Below are positions 36,264-45,049 of a stretch of DNA of 64,000 bases, one piece after another. Location: the NCBI GenBank assembly GCA_002083615.1, contig MSXO01000017.1, positions 25,304-89,303 on the forward strand, read 5' to 3'. The DNA comes from Proteobacteria bacterium ST_bin11. Lineage in GTDB: Bacteria > Pseudomonadota > Gammaproteobacteria > Methylococcales > Methylomonadaceae. A model generated the notes under the pieces. The model saw only the letters and a program-made list of their open reading frames with translations. It had not been told where the DNA came from and did no database searches. The translations under genes were made by a program, and so were the position numbers. Each line of letters begins with the position of its first letter. The stretch's first letter is position 1.

Positions 36264-37429
36264 ACCCTTTCTCCGAATTTTATTTTGCCGGGCGACTCGC
36301 CGGCAGACAACTAATACACGAACCGCCAAAACTCATTGCTGCTATCAGTGGCGTACTGTTCGCATGCGTACTGGTGTTTATGCAACTCGGCTTTAAAGAT
36401 TCGCTTTATGCTAGCGCTGCATCCGCTCCGATGAATTTAGATGGCGACTTATTCGTTCTGCACAAACAAACCGAAGCAATGTGGCGACCTGTGCAATTTG
36501 ACCGTAGCGAATTAATGCGAACTTTAGGCCACTCTGAAGTGATGGTGGCATATCCCTTATACCTATCTTTGGGGCAGTTTAAAAACATTCAAACTCATAT
36601 TAAACGAACTTTAATGGTTTACGGTTTCGACCCGGACGCCCAGTTAATGTCGCTGGAAGAAGTTAAAGCCCAAAGCAAACAGCTATTGCTCAAAGATACC
36701 GCGATATTCGACGAATCATCTCGCCCTGAGTTTGGGCCTATGCGGCAACTTCTGAAAGAAAACAATAGCGTTACTGAAATCAACGACTACAAAATTAAAT
36801 TCGTCGGACTTTTCCATCTTGGAGTGTCTTTTGCTGCGGATGGAAACGTGGTCACTAGCGATCTAAATTTTTTAAGAATATTCCCCAACCGAAGCGCCGA
36901 AAAAATCGATCTGGGAGTGGTACGGCTAAAAGCCGATGCTGATATCCAGCGAGTAAAGTCAGACTTACGTGGTCGCCTGAATGAATATGTCAATATATTT
37001 ACTTACAAAGAATTAGTGGCATATGAAAAAGGCTACTGGTCAAATACGGCGCCTATCGGTTTTATTTTTGGATTTGGTACTGTCATGGGCCTGGTTGTCG
37101 GCATGGTAATCGTGTATCAAATCTTATTCACTGACATTACCAATCATTTAAATGAATTTGCAACGCTTAAAGCTATGGGATACAGACACGGTTATTTCGT
37201 TAAGGTCGTGTTTTCCTCAGCGTTTTATCTTGCATTGCTAGGCTTTGTGCCAGGTTATTTTCTTTCCGTCAGCCTTTATCAATTAGCGGAATCGCAGACC
37301 TCTATCCCTATGCCCATGACAACCGATAGAGCCATTACCGTATTCGCTTTTATATTATCCATGTGTGCGACGGCTGGCTTACTTGCCGTTCGCCGTTTGA
37401 AAGCTGCTAATCCGGCTGATATGTTCTGA
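36260..37429 (+). CDS. DevC/MacB-like ABC transporter permease
   Basis: 389 residues with four membrane helices: one near the N-terminus (~27-47) and three at the C-terminus (~260-380), around a large periplasmic domain. This is the FtsX/MacB-type topology of DevC. With DevA and DevB homologues it should form a TolC-dependent exporter of a lipid, glycolipid or siderophore-like product. Overlaps the ATPase gene by one base. Confidence 0.87.
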   Translation: MNPFSEFYFAGRLAGRQLIHEPPKLIAAISGVLFACVLVFMQLGFKDSLYASAASAPMNLDGDLFVLHKQTEAMWRPVQFDRSELMRTLGHSEVMVAYPLYLSLGQFKNIQTHIKRTLMVYGFDPDAQLMSLEEVKAQSKQLLLKDTAIFDESSRPEFGPMRQLLKENNSVTEINDYKIKFVGLFHLGVSFAADGNVVTSDLNFLRIFPNRSAEKIDLGVVRLKADADIQRVKSDLRGRLNEYVNIFTYKELVAYEKGYWSNTAPIGFIFGFGTVMGLVVGMVIVYQILFTDITNHLNEFATLKAMGYRHGYFVKVVFSSAFYLALLGFVPGYFLSVSLYQLAESQTSIPMPMTTDRAITVFAFILSMCATAGLLAVRRLKAANPADMF

Positions 37430-38115
37430 TGCAATCGATTATCGATGTCCAAAATCTGAGTTTCAGTTATGGGGTCGGAGAACTAAAAAGGCCTGTGCTT
37501 AAAAATATAGATCTAAGCATTGGCGAAGGGGAGATTGTCATCATGACAGGCCCTTCCGGTTCTGGGAAGACGACTTTTTTAACCATCATCGGTGGTCTTC
37601 GCCAGGCTAATGATGGCGCTGTTACAGTTTTGGGGCAGCAACTTGTCAACAGTAACGAAAAGTCCAAGGTCAAGATACGCCGGCAAATCGGTTATATTTT
37701 TCAACAACACAATTTGCTGAAGTCCCTATCTGCTTTGCAGAACGTTGGAATGTCCCTTGAACTGCAACAGGGAATGAGCGAGAAGCAACGCTTAAAACTC
37801 TCGGCTGAGATATTGGGGGCGGTGGGTCTAGCGGATAGATTACACTATAAGCCAGAGCAGTTATCGGGGGGACAACGCCAGCGCGTCTCTATTGCTCGCG
37901 CCTTAGTCGGCAAGCCAAAGATTATTCTAGCCGACGAACCAACAGCCTCGCTCGACAAACAAAGCGGCCTTGAGGCCGTCAACATTCTGAAACGACTTGC
38001 CAAAGAATCAAATACAACTATTGTGCTCGTCACGCACGACTATCGTATTCTGGATATTGCTGACCGAATCATAGAGCTTGAAGACGGGATTATCAAAAGC
38101 AATCCGCAAGCATAG
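37429..38115 (+). CDS. DevA/LolD-like ABC transporter ATPase
   Basis: 228 residues. Walker A GPSGSGKTTF, Q-loop YIFQQHNLL, signature LSGGQRQRVSIARAL, Walker B IILADEPTASLD and the His switch VTHD are all present. Energises the permease encoded upstream. Length matches DevA/LolD ATPases. Confidence 0.92.
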   Translation: MQSIIDVQNLSFSYGVGELKRPVLKNIDLSIGEGEIVIMTGPSGSGKTTFLTIIGGLRQANDGAVTVLGQQLVNSNEKSKVKIRRQIGYIFQQHNLLKSLSALQNVGMSLELQQGMSEKQRLKLSAEILGAVGLADRLHYKPEQLSGGQRQRVSIARALVGKPKIILADEPTASLDKQSGLEAVNILKRLAKESNTTIVLVTHDYRILDIADRIIELEDGIIKSNPQA

Positions 38116-38204
38116 GGCATCCCAAAAATCAGCAATTCCCAACACCGACGCTGAATGACAGCCTTTCGAATACCTTACAAAAAGATCAAATTGAGGAATA
38201 ACAA

Positions 38205-38876
38205 ATGCGAAAAATTAATCTGCTTCAAATACTGATATTTTTGATTTTATTTTCCATCATTTCAGTTTGCACCCTTATCACCACACCCCTGTTATTCGAC
38301 CATTTCGGACTGGGTGATTTTCGTGGCGTCATCTTATTTATTACCGGATTTATTGTTTTTTATATTTTTGCACTTTTAACGTTTCGGGCATTTCTTTGGG
38401 CAACGCCGCTACAAGCCGGCGAAATCGCTAAAGATAGTCGGCAGGAGTTTGTTTACCATGTTTATCTGCTGTTTTTCCTGATCATTTTTTATCCTATTAT
38501 GCGCAGCGGCGCAGTACCGCTACCCATAATGCGCTTGGTCTACCAGGCGTTAGGGGCCAAGCTTGGCGACAATACTTATAGCTCTGGCATTATCCTCGAC
38601 CCGCAGTTTGTCCAAGTGGGCGCTAATTCGCTGATCGGCCAATATGCTTTGCTCGTGCCTCACGCGCTGGAAAACGAACGCTTGGGGCACTACCCGATCA
38701 GCATTGGCAACAATGTCACCATCGGTGCACACGCCGTTGTTTTAGCGGGTTGCACGATCGAAGACAATGCCTTAGTGGCGACAGGAGCCGTAGTAACCAA
38801 AGGTACTCACATTGCTAATGGGGAAGTTTGGGGGGGCGTCCCTGCAAAAAAGCTACGCGGGGGCATAAATGAATAA
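38205..38876 (+). CDS. Membrane-anchored left-handed beta-helix acyltransferase
   Basis: 223 residues. Three N-terminal membrane helices (~8-30, ~42-65, ~88-105) precede a hexapeptide-repeat region (~125-215): IGQYALLVPHA, IGNNVTIGAHAVVLAGCTIEDNALVATGAVV. The tail GGVPAKKLRGG is typical of transferases such as maltose/galactoside acetyltransferases. Probably acetylates or acylates a sugar or lipid at the membrane. Located between the exporter genes and a nitroreductase-like gene, with an 8-base overlap to the latter. Confidence 0.83.
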   Translation: MRKINLLQILIFLILFSIISVCTLITTPLLFDHFGLGDFRGVILFITGFIVFYIFALLTFRAFLWATPLQAGEIAKDSRQEFVYHVYLLFFLIIFYPIMRSGAVPLPIMRLVYQALGAKLGDNTYSSGIILDPQFVQVGANSLIGQYALLVPHALENERLGHYPISIGNNVTIGAHAVVLAGCTIEDNALVATGAVVTKGTHIANGEVWGGVPAKKLRGGINE

Positions 38877-40017
38877 GTCACTGATAGGTTTACGCGAAGC
38901 GCCTTGCCCGCCGGTATATTCCGGCACGGCGGAAAGCGTTAAAAAACTTATAGCCTATCTTATTAACGCTGGCGCTCAAGCGCCATCATGGTACAACTGC
39001 CAGCCTTGGAAGTTCGCAGCCACAGACAACGCGATAGACATAATCTTAGACTGCTCCAGGGATCAATCTTTTTACGACTGGGGCCATTTCAATTCCTTGC
39101 TGGCCTGTGGCGCAGCATTAAAAAACATACAATTAGCGGCAAAATGCAGGGGCATCCAAACTTTTACCCATTTTTCCCCCAACGCAGCCGATCAAGCGAT
39201 AGTCGCCCGCATCGGATTAACCTTTGAAAACCCATCCCCACCCCATGCGATAGACCTAGCGACCGAGCAGTGCATTTGGACTAGGCACACCAATACCCTA
39301 TTGTTTGAAAATACACCTTTAGCAAACAACGAATGGAACAGCCTAATAACGTCAATTAACAGTGACTCGGGGCTATCACTGCATTTACTAAGCAGCGCAG
39401 CAGACAAGGAAAAAGTCTTCTCGGCGGCAGCCTGCGCTGAACAGCTTCGTTTCTCAAGACGTGAGTTACATGAACAACTGCACAGAATGATCCGCTGGAA
39501 TGATCAACAAGCCCGGGCGGATAAAACCGGCTACACATTACCCAGCATGGGTGCCTGCGGGTTTGGCAAAAGTTTTTTCCGCATTACCAAGCCATGGAAA
39601 ATGATGCAATTGATGAATTGTTTCGGTGCCTACAAGAATCAGGCTCAACGTGCGTGCCAGGGTTTAACCCATTGCGCGGCGATTGGCCTACTGACAGTGA
39701 AGGGCCAAACCTCACAGGATTTACTTAGCGGCGGAGTGGCATTGCAGGATATTTGGCTTAAAACCACAGCGTTAGGTCTGGATTTGCAAGCCCATAACGC
39801 CATTCTGCAGTTTTACTGGGCCTGGCGGCTGGGTGGAGCAAAACTGTATAGTGTTAAGGAACAGCAGATACTGGAAACTGCCTTTCAATTATTAGCGGAA
39901 TCTTTCCCCAGCATTAACTTTGACAACGGCGAAATGGGGGTTTTCCTGTTTAGAGTGGGCCGTGGGCCATCCGTACACGGTTACACACTTAGGCAAGACT
40001 CAACCTATTCCACCTAA
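38869..40017 (+). CDS. Nitroreductase-fold flavoprotein
   Basis: 382 residues. The N-terminal segment INAGAQAPSWYNCQPWKF matches the FMN-binding start of nitroreductase-family proteins, and the second half of the fold (~280-345; GLDLQAHNAILQFYWAWRLGG) is recognisable. The protein is longer than ordinary nitroreductases (~200 residues) because of a central insertion. Such long forms often act in natural-product or cofactor pathways. Substrate unknown; linkage to the acyltransferase and exporter suggests a biosynthetic role. Confidence 0.72.
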   Translation: MNKSLIGLREAPCPPVYSGTAESVKKLIAYLINAGAQAPSWYNCQPWKFAATDNAIDIILDCSRDQSFYDWGHFNSLLACGAALKNIQLAAKCRGIQTFTHFSPNAADQAIVARIGLTFENPSPPHAIDLATEQCIWTRHTNTLLFENTPLANNEWNSLITSINSDSGLSLHLLSSAADKEKVFSAAACAEQLRFSRRELHEQLHRMIRWNDQQARADKTGYTLPSMGACGFGKSFFRITKPWKMMQLMNCFGAYKNQAQRACQGLTHCAAIGLLTVKGQTSQDLLSGGVALQDIWLKTTALGLDLQAHNAILQFYWAWRLGGAKLYSVKEQQILETAFQLLAESFPSINFDNGEMGVFLFRVGRGPSVHGYTLRQDSTYST

Positions 40018-40054
40018 ACCAGACCCCATCAATTAGAAATAGTTAGCGGGCCAA

Positions 40055-40090
40055 AACAAAACGGCCCTATCCATTTCTGGATAGAGCCGT
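40055..40090 (-). terminator. Intrinsic terminator of the PEP-CTERM gene
   Basis: ACGGCCCTATCCA (40061-40073) pairs with TGGATAGAGCCGT (40078-40090) with one mismatch and a 4-base loop. On the minus strand a T-rich run follows. It also serves the convergent nitroreductase-like gene. Confidence 0.75.
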
Positions 40091-40113
40091 CAGCGGTAAA
40101 ACTTTGTAGCAGA

Positions 40114-40896
40114 TTAAGCTTGGAACGCGCCTTGGTTGCTACGGCGTTTTCCAGCAAAGCCAGCAGCCAGCAAGCCCATACCAACCAGACCAATTACAGA
40201 AGGCTCTGGTACAGTTGTGATAGGTCCGATTGACAAGTCAACAGCAACTTGCGCGCCGTTAATATTCAATCTAGATTGCAGCGCTCCCAAATTGCTCATG
40301 TTTACGTTGCCGCTACTACCGCACTCAACACTCAAAATCGGGCCAAAGCTGGTTCCGCAAAGTGCAGCGTTTTCCAAGTCTGCAAAATTGATTACTTCAG
40401 TACCTGGGCTTGTAGTTACAAGTCTAACTCTAGTGAAAGTGTTTTCGTCGGTGTAAGCTTCGATAGTAAAATCAAACTGTGTCAAATCTAAAGATAATAC
40501 TGTGTAGCTAAATTTACTGCCTAAATCATACGCATTCAATCCCAAACCGAAGCCGCCTGCCACGCTAAGATCCTGAATGCCAGCTTGACCATTCCATTGC
40601 ACCAAGCCTTCGCCACCACTCCCGTTGTCATTACTGAAGTTCAGAACACCGCTGTTGATATCTAATGATACAGCGTTGTTGGGCCCGGGGTTGGTGTCAG
40701 TAATCAAACTAACGGATATATCCCGAAAACCGCCGATGATAGAAGCAATGTTATTTTGCGTGGCGGTTACAGCAGTACTATCCGCTGTGTTGTCTTCTAC
40801 AAAACCTACTTCTGTAAACAAGTCTACGAAAGCAGCTTCTGCGTTAACGCTGAATGCTAAGGCTGCAGCGCCCAGTACTGATAATTTTTTGTTCAT
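40114..40896 (-). CDS. PEP-CTERM sorted extracellular protein
   Basis: 260 residues. Signal peptide (MNKKLSVLGAAALAFSVNAEA) and a C-terminal PEP-CTERM signal (~230-254): VPEPSVIGLVGMGLLAAGFAGKRR, followed by a short tail. Such proteins are cut by an exosortase and released to the exopolysaccharide matrix. The mature domain is Asn/Asp/Gly-rich beta sandwich-like with two cysteines in CGTSFGPILSVECG. An upstream sigma-54 promoter is visible. Exosortase is not encoded in this window. Confidence 0.92.
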   Translation of the reverse strand: MNKKLSVLGAAALAFSVNAEAAFVDLFTEVGFVEDNTADSTAVTATQNNIASIIGGFRDISVSLITDTNPGPNNAVSLDINSGVLNFSNDNGSGGEGLVQWNGQAGIQDLSVAGGFGLGLNAYDLGSKFSYTVLSLDLTQFDFTIEAYTDENTFTRVRLVTTSPGTEVINFADLENAALCGTSFGPILSVECGSSGNVNMSNLGALQSRLNINGAQVAVDLSIGPITTVPEPSVIGLVGMGLLAAGFAGKRRSNQGAFQA

Positions 40897-41458
40897 GATT
40901 GATCTCCGTTAAAAAAGTTTGTGATTCAAGATATTTCACAATTACATTAGCCAGTAGCGTGCCATATATTTTTTTTTTAAACAAAAACATATACTTATTA
41001 ATTAAGAGACTATTTAAAACCCAGAAAAATTGCGAAGTTGTAAAATTATCCGACAGTCAATTTAGGACGCCTTATTCTCCAGACACCTAGACATAGGCTC
41101 ACTGCAGAGCAGTCTCAATAGAAAATAACTCTAAATTCAATGCATTAGGCCTGCTTTAAAGCAGAAAAGCGGATATTGATGGTGTAAAAAAAACCGTCAC
41201 TGCCGAAAATGCCGAGGAGGGCTTGCCTGTCAGATACATCAGTGCAAGCACCGGATGCTGTAAATTTGAGGGGTGATGGGTATCAATGCTGAGCAGGGTT
41301 CTGGCTGAGTCGTTTGTTTTCGGCGTTGCCTGTAGCATCAACTTTAAGCATTAGGATGAATTCGTGAAGGCGTCTTTACCGTCGGCAGCCGTTTAGAACG
41401 CCACAAAACTAATTTTAGACCTGCTTAATCAAATCGCAGTTTAAAAACAAGGTCTGAG
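40897..41458. other. 562-base interval upstream of the PEP-CTERM gene
   Basis: Holds the sigma-54 promoter at 40948-40966 and an AT-rich tract. A 61-codon minus frame (41156-41341) has no recognisable domain. No repeat or tRNA seen. Confidence 0.5.
40948..40966 (-). promoter_or_regulatory. Sigma-54 promoter of the PEP-CTERM gene
   Basis: On the minus strand TGGCACG is followed by four bases and TGGCT, with GG at 40962-40963 and GC at 40950-40951, ten bases apart. The -24 half is perfect; the -12 half has one mismatch (TGGC for TTGC). Predicted start ~40938, 42 bases before the ATG, with a GGAGA ribosome site in between. Confidence 0.72.
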
Positions 41459-42733
41459 TTACAACCTATCCGCCAACAAGCGGATCGGATGCACCAATTT
41501 CCGCGCGGTCTCGGCGCGTTCAGCATTAAGATAAAACGCGCAGCTGAAATTGCTGCTGACGACCACATCGGCACCTGAGCCTTCGATGGCTTGACGCTTG
41601 GCGTTGCGCAGTTGCTGGGCGTTTTCTGGGTGGCTGAGCATGTAGCTGCCGCCGGCACCGCAACACAATTGATTGTCCGGCAAGGCTTCGATATTCAATC
41701 CAGGGATTTTCCGCAGCAGCTCGGAAACCCAGCGACCGTTTTTCAACACATTGCGCTGGCTGCAGGGCTCGTGGACCGCCACGTTTAAATTGGAGGCGGC
41801 GGGCTCTAGGTTGTCCGGCCAATGCGCCACTAAAAATTCGTTGATGTCTTGCAAGCGCTTGCCGAACCAACCGGCGGTTTCGCTATCGTCGCCTTGATAT
41901 TCAGTCAGCATGGCGCCGCAACCGCTGGCGACGTAGATCACCGCATCCACTTCCAGTTGGTAAAACGCTGCGATATTTTTATCTTTTAAGGCTTGCGCGG
42001 AATAGCCGTGGTGCTGATGAATCGCCCCGCAACAACCCTGCCCTTCCGGCACCACCACTTCATAGCCTATGGTATTGAGTAATTTGATGGCGGCGCGTTG
42101 GGTGGCGCGGTCGAAATGTTCGGCCAGACAACCGGTAAACAAGGCCACTCGTCCGCGCTGGCGTTGGCGTCTGCCGACCGGATAAATCCCGGCCAAACTG
42201 CCCAAGGCCGGCTCGTTGAGCAAACTTTCTGCGGTCGACAATTTTAATTTGCGCAGCAAGCCGCTGGCTCGCAGGGGTTTTCGCAAACCCGAGCGTAAAT
42301 ACAAGGACATCAAGGGCAGCAGCATGCGCCGGCGGCGTTTATGCTCGATAAGATGCAGGGCTAGTTTGGCTATCCAGGACCGCGAAGCGGTTTGCTGGAG
42401 TTTGGCTCTGGCCTGATCGAACAGAGAACCGTAGCTCATCCGGCTGGAACAGGCGGTTTCGCAGGCCCGGCATTGCAAACAATTGTCCAGGTGTTCGCGC
42501 TCTTCTGCGCTAATCGGCACATCTTCCACTAAGACTTTGCTGATGGTGCGGATGCGTTGGCGGGGGGTTTCTGCGTCTATTTCGAACAGACGAAAAGTGG
42601 GACAACTACTGACACACATGCCGCAGCGCATGCATTCGCTGGCTTCCGGGATATACGGACCGCTGGGCGCAGGCGCTTCCGAGCCGTTGTCGCCGGTAAA
42701 TTCCCCGATGCTGTAATCCATAATATCGAACAT
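41459..42733 (-). CDS. GlcF-like Fe-S protein (glycolate oxidase/CCG family), nif-linked
   Basis: 424 residues. Two [4Fe-4S] ferredoxin motifs at the start, CMRCGMCVSSCP and CLQCRACETACS, then two CCG domains (LFTGCLAEHF...CCGAIHQHHG and VHEPCSQRNVL...CCGAGGSY). This is the layout of GlcF, GlpC and related heterodisulfide-reductase-like subunits that pass electrons from a flavoprotein partner. No glcD-like flavin subunit is next to it. It is the last gene of the minus-strand nif cluster, 1 base after the unknown gene upstream, so it may be recruited to electron flow or Fe-S work in nitrogen fixation (inference). Confidence 0.87.
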   Translation of the reverse strand: MFDIMDYSIGEFTGDNGSEAPAPSGPYIPEASECMRCGMCVSSCPTFRLFEIDAETPRQRIRTISKVLVEDVPISAEEREHLDNCLQCRACETACSSRMSYGSLFDQARAKLQQTASRSWIAKLALHLIEHKRRRRMLLPLMSLYLRSGLRKPLRASGLLRKLKLSTAESLLNEPALGSLAGIYPVGRRQRQRGRVALFTGCLAEHFDRATQRAAIKLLNTIGYEVVVPEGQGCCGAIHQHHGYSAQALKDKNIAAFYQLEVDAVIYVASGCGAMLTEYQGDDSETAGWFGKRLQDINEFLVAHWPDNLEPAASNLNVAVHEPCSQRNVLKNGRWVSELLRKIPGLNIEALPDNQLCCGAGGSYMLSHPENAQQLRNAKRQAIEGSGADVVVSSNFSCAFYLNAERAETARKLVHPIRLLADRL

Positions 42734-42734
42734 A

Positions 42735-43187
42735 TCAGCCCTCCATCATTTTTGTGTAAGCCCGGCGTAACAATTCCATTTCAGCGGGCGGACGACCGCG
42801 TAACTCCGGCAGCGTGCGCATCTGGCAGCCCAAGCTCTGCATTAAGTGATGCGGCGGGTCCAATAGTTTGAAGCGGGCCATATAGACTGTAACGACCCCT
42901 TGGGGCGTATCGACATATTCTTTGTAACCCGCCTCTGCCTGTAATAAATCGTTATCCAACTGCAAGTGCCGATTCATGGCGCTAACCAGCGTGGCCGGAT
43001 GAAAAGTAATTTTGCCTTCGCTAACCGTCGCGTCTTCATCATAGGCGCTGGACAGCGGCGGCAACGGTTGCGGGAAACACACGCTACCGCTAGCCTGCTG
43101 CGCGAACATGGTCAAGGCGCTGATATCGCCTTTGTACATCAACAATAATCTATGGCTGACAAACGCTTCCGGTACTGCACTATTCAT
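42735..43187 (-). CDS. Conserved-looking protein of unknown function, nif-linked
   Basis: 150 residues, no signal peptide or membrane helix. It has a beta-rich centre (GVVTVYMARFKLLDPPHHLM) and a helical C-terminus (PPAEMELLRRAYTKMMEG). I do not recognise the family. Close spacing (1 base to the GlcF-like gene, 3 bases from the DUF364 gene) places it in the nif operon. A small flavin- or GlcE-like adaptor to the GlcF-like protein is conceivable, but no flavin motif is seen. Confidence 0.7.
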   Translation of the reverse strand: MNSAVPEAFVSHRLLLMYKGDISALTMFAQQASGSVCFPQPLPPLSSAYDEDATVSEGKITFHPATLVSAMNRHLQLDNDLLQAEAGYKEYVDTPQGVVTVYMARFKLLDPPHHLMQSLGCQMRTLPELRGRPPAEMELLRRAYTKMMEG

Positions 43188-43190
43188 CGA

Positions 43191-44153
43191 CTACCCGGCG
43201 GCACAATCGTCCCAAAGTGTCTTAAAGCTACTATCCAAACGCGACAGCCGACTATTGATCTGGTCTAACAAGGGATAATGCGGAAAGCGCGCTTGATTGC
43301 CTTCGCGATACCATTGCTCCATCGCTTCAGTGAGTTGGGTTCGTTCGCTGAAACAATCGGCAATCTGCTGTTTCAGCCAACTAATACTGCTTTGCGGTGC
43401 TAATTCGGCCACGCGATAGCGCAAACCATTGTTAAAAATCCGCACGCCACCACCTTGAGCGGCGGTGTGATACAAAGCGTCTTGATCGACAATTTCCACG
43501 CCGGCCAGATAATCGATGCCAAACTCGTGTAGCTGCGGCAGCCATGGCACGGTAGGCCCCATCAATACGGTTTTGGCGTGACTGGATAGCTCTGCCAAAC
43601 GCGGAAAGGTTTTATTGGGAATACTGCTGGCTGTGAGAAACACCCAGTCGGCTTGCGGCAATAAAAATTCGCACGCCGAATCAGGCAAATCGGCGGGCGT
43701 CGGCTGTCGTTCCAATATTGTCAGCCGCATTAAGTCCTGGTAGCGTTCGATCCCCGGATAGCGGCCAATAACCACGACGCTTTTACCGTGTAATTGCGGC
43801 AAAAAATAATCGAACACGGCCAGATTGGCATGCTCGTCATGACACTCTAAAACTACTGACTCAGGCAAGGGCCGGGCGTTGATGCAGCTATTAATTGCCG
43901 CCATTGCCACGGTGGCTTTATAAGGCTCCCACTCGGTAATCCAGGCGGCCAGGTCGGTGACCGGCTTGCCGACCAGCGTCCCCGACCAAGGTAAGGTGCG
44001 CGTATGCAAACCTGGACTCATCGCCAAGCCAGCGGTTGCCCGACCATGGCTCTGGCAAACAGTCCACACTAAACCTATCATCAGGTTGTCCACCACAGCA
44101 TCGCTACTGCAATAATCCAGTAGCAATTCGTACAATCGTTTTGGGTTAGCCAT
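43191..44153 (-). CDS. DUF4213/DUF364-like protein, nif-linked
   Basis: 320 residues. N-terminal ~90 residues resemble DUF4213 (enolase-like), and the rest a Rossmann-like DUF364 domain: GKSVVVIGRYPGIERY, ADWVFLTASSIPNKTFPRLAEL, TVLMGPTVPWLPQLHEFGIDYLAGVEI. Members of the family have been suggested to bind or chelate heavy metals, with no firm activity. In a nif cluster, a role in molybdenum or metal handling is an attractive guess only. It ends 3 bases before the next gene. Confidence 0.8.
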   Translation of the reverse strand: MANPKRLYELLLDYCSSDAVVDNLMIGLVWTVCQSHGRATAGLAMSPGLHTRTLPWSGTLVGKPVTDLAAWITEWEPYKATVAMAAINSCINARPLPESVVLECHDEHANLAVFDYFLPQLHGKSVVVIGRYPGIERYQDLMRLTILERQPTPADLPDSACEFLLPQADWVFLTASSIPNKTFPRLAELSSHAKTVLMGPTVPWLPQLHEFGIDYLAGVEIVDQDALYHTAAQGGGVRIFNNGLRYRVAELAPQSSISWLKQQIADCFSERTQLTEAMEQWYREGNQARFPHYPLLDQINSRLSRLDSSFKTLWDDCAAG

Positions 44154-44162
44154 AGCCCCCCC

Positions 44163-44543
44163 TTATTGTGGGATGTCTAGCAATTTTGCTTCGGTTTTTA
44201 TATTGTCTTGCTGCCCCCAGGCGTTGATGGCTTCGACAAACCATTGCTTTTTGGTGGGGTGCGGCTGCACAACATCGTATTCGGCATAAAAACTGCCGTC
44301 GCCATGAAACTTGATCTGGCCGATGCGCTGCTTGGCAGCGCTGTACCAATAGCCGACCAAATCCTGGGTTTGGGTAAACGGATCAGTCACCAAGCTGAAT
44401 TCTGCAGTATCGAATTTTGGCAAACTGAGTTCGGTTTGCACGGGAAAACCCAGCTTGACGATATTCTCAGTCATGCGCTGGCAGACTGTCTCACCGAAAA
44501 CCCGCCTCGCAGCGACATGCTCCGCTAACTGCTCGGTACTCAT
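44163..44543 (-). CDS. Small protein of unknown function, nif-linked
   Basis: 126 residues, soluble, acidic. Core motif FHGDGSFYAEYDVVQPHPTKKQWFVEAINAWG contains many aromatic residues and conserved-looking Gly/Pro. No domain recognised. Its start overlaps the stop of the helical-repeat gene (4 bases), indicating coupled translation in the nif accessory operon. Confidence 0.7.
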   Translation of the reverse strand: MSTEQLAEHVAARRVFGETVCQRMTENIVKLGFPVQTELSLPKFDTAEFSLVTDPFTQTQDLVGYWYSAAKQRIGQIKFHGDGSFYAEYDVVQPHPTKKQWFVEAINAWGQQDNIKTEAKLLDIPQ

Positions 44544-45046
44544 GCGGCGTCCTCCATCACGGCATCGGCCAAATCCATAATCACCGACGCGCCGGAGAGA
44601 TCTTCAGGGTCGAGGGCTCTCATCAGCACCAGAATCGACTGGGCTTCGGCATCTAATTGCCGCCTTAGCTTGATAAATGCCAGCGCTTTCAGACTATACA
44701 GATAAAAAAGCGCCACTTCACTGGTATACATATCCCACTGTGCCAACTCCCGTCCCAATTGCCGATAATCCGCCGGAAAGCCGCCCTGCCGAGCCGATTC
44801 CGTCAGCGCAGCCATCACTTCACATTCGGCTTCCAGCAGGCGGCCTTGATAAAAATAGAACTTATACAAAGCAAAATAGGTTTGCAGACAAGTACCATCC
44901 AGGGCTTGCGCCTGCCGGAAATACTTCTCCGCCAAAGGCTTGTCGGCATGACTGGCAGCCACTGCCATTTGTAGCAACCTATTTACTTCTTCCGGCACAT
45001 CCGGACTGAATAAAACCCGTTCTTCAAAAAAACCAAGCTGACTCAT
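44540..45046 (-). CDS. Helical-repeat (TPR-like) protein, nif-linked
   Basis: 168 residues. Pairs of amphipathic helices (EVNRLLQMAVAASHADKPLAEKYFRQAQAL, TYFALYKFYFYQGRLLEAECEVMAAL, LYSLKALAFIKLRRQLDAEAQSIL) follow the TPR spacing, suggesting a protein-interaction scaffold. No signal peptide. Translationally coupled to the gene after it and 3 bases after the 2Fe-2S ferredoxin gene. Confidence 0.75.
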   Translation of the reverse strand: MSQLGFFEERVLFSPDVPEEVNRLLQMAVAASHADKPLAEKYFRQAQALDGTCLQTYFALYKFYFYQGRLLEAECEVMAALTESARQGGFPADYRQLGRELAQWDMYTSEVALFYLYSLKALAFIKLRRQLDAEAQSILVLMRALDPEDLSGASVIMDLADAVMEDAA

Positions 45047-45049
45047 GAT

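Noticed and set aside
41156..41341. 61-codon minus-strand frame upstream of the PEP-CTERM gene
   Set aside because: No domain or ribosome site; looked at as a possible transposase fragment but no motif was found.
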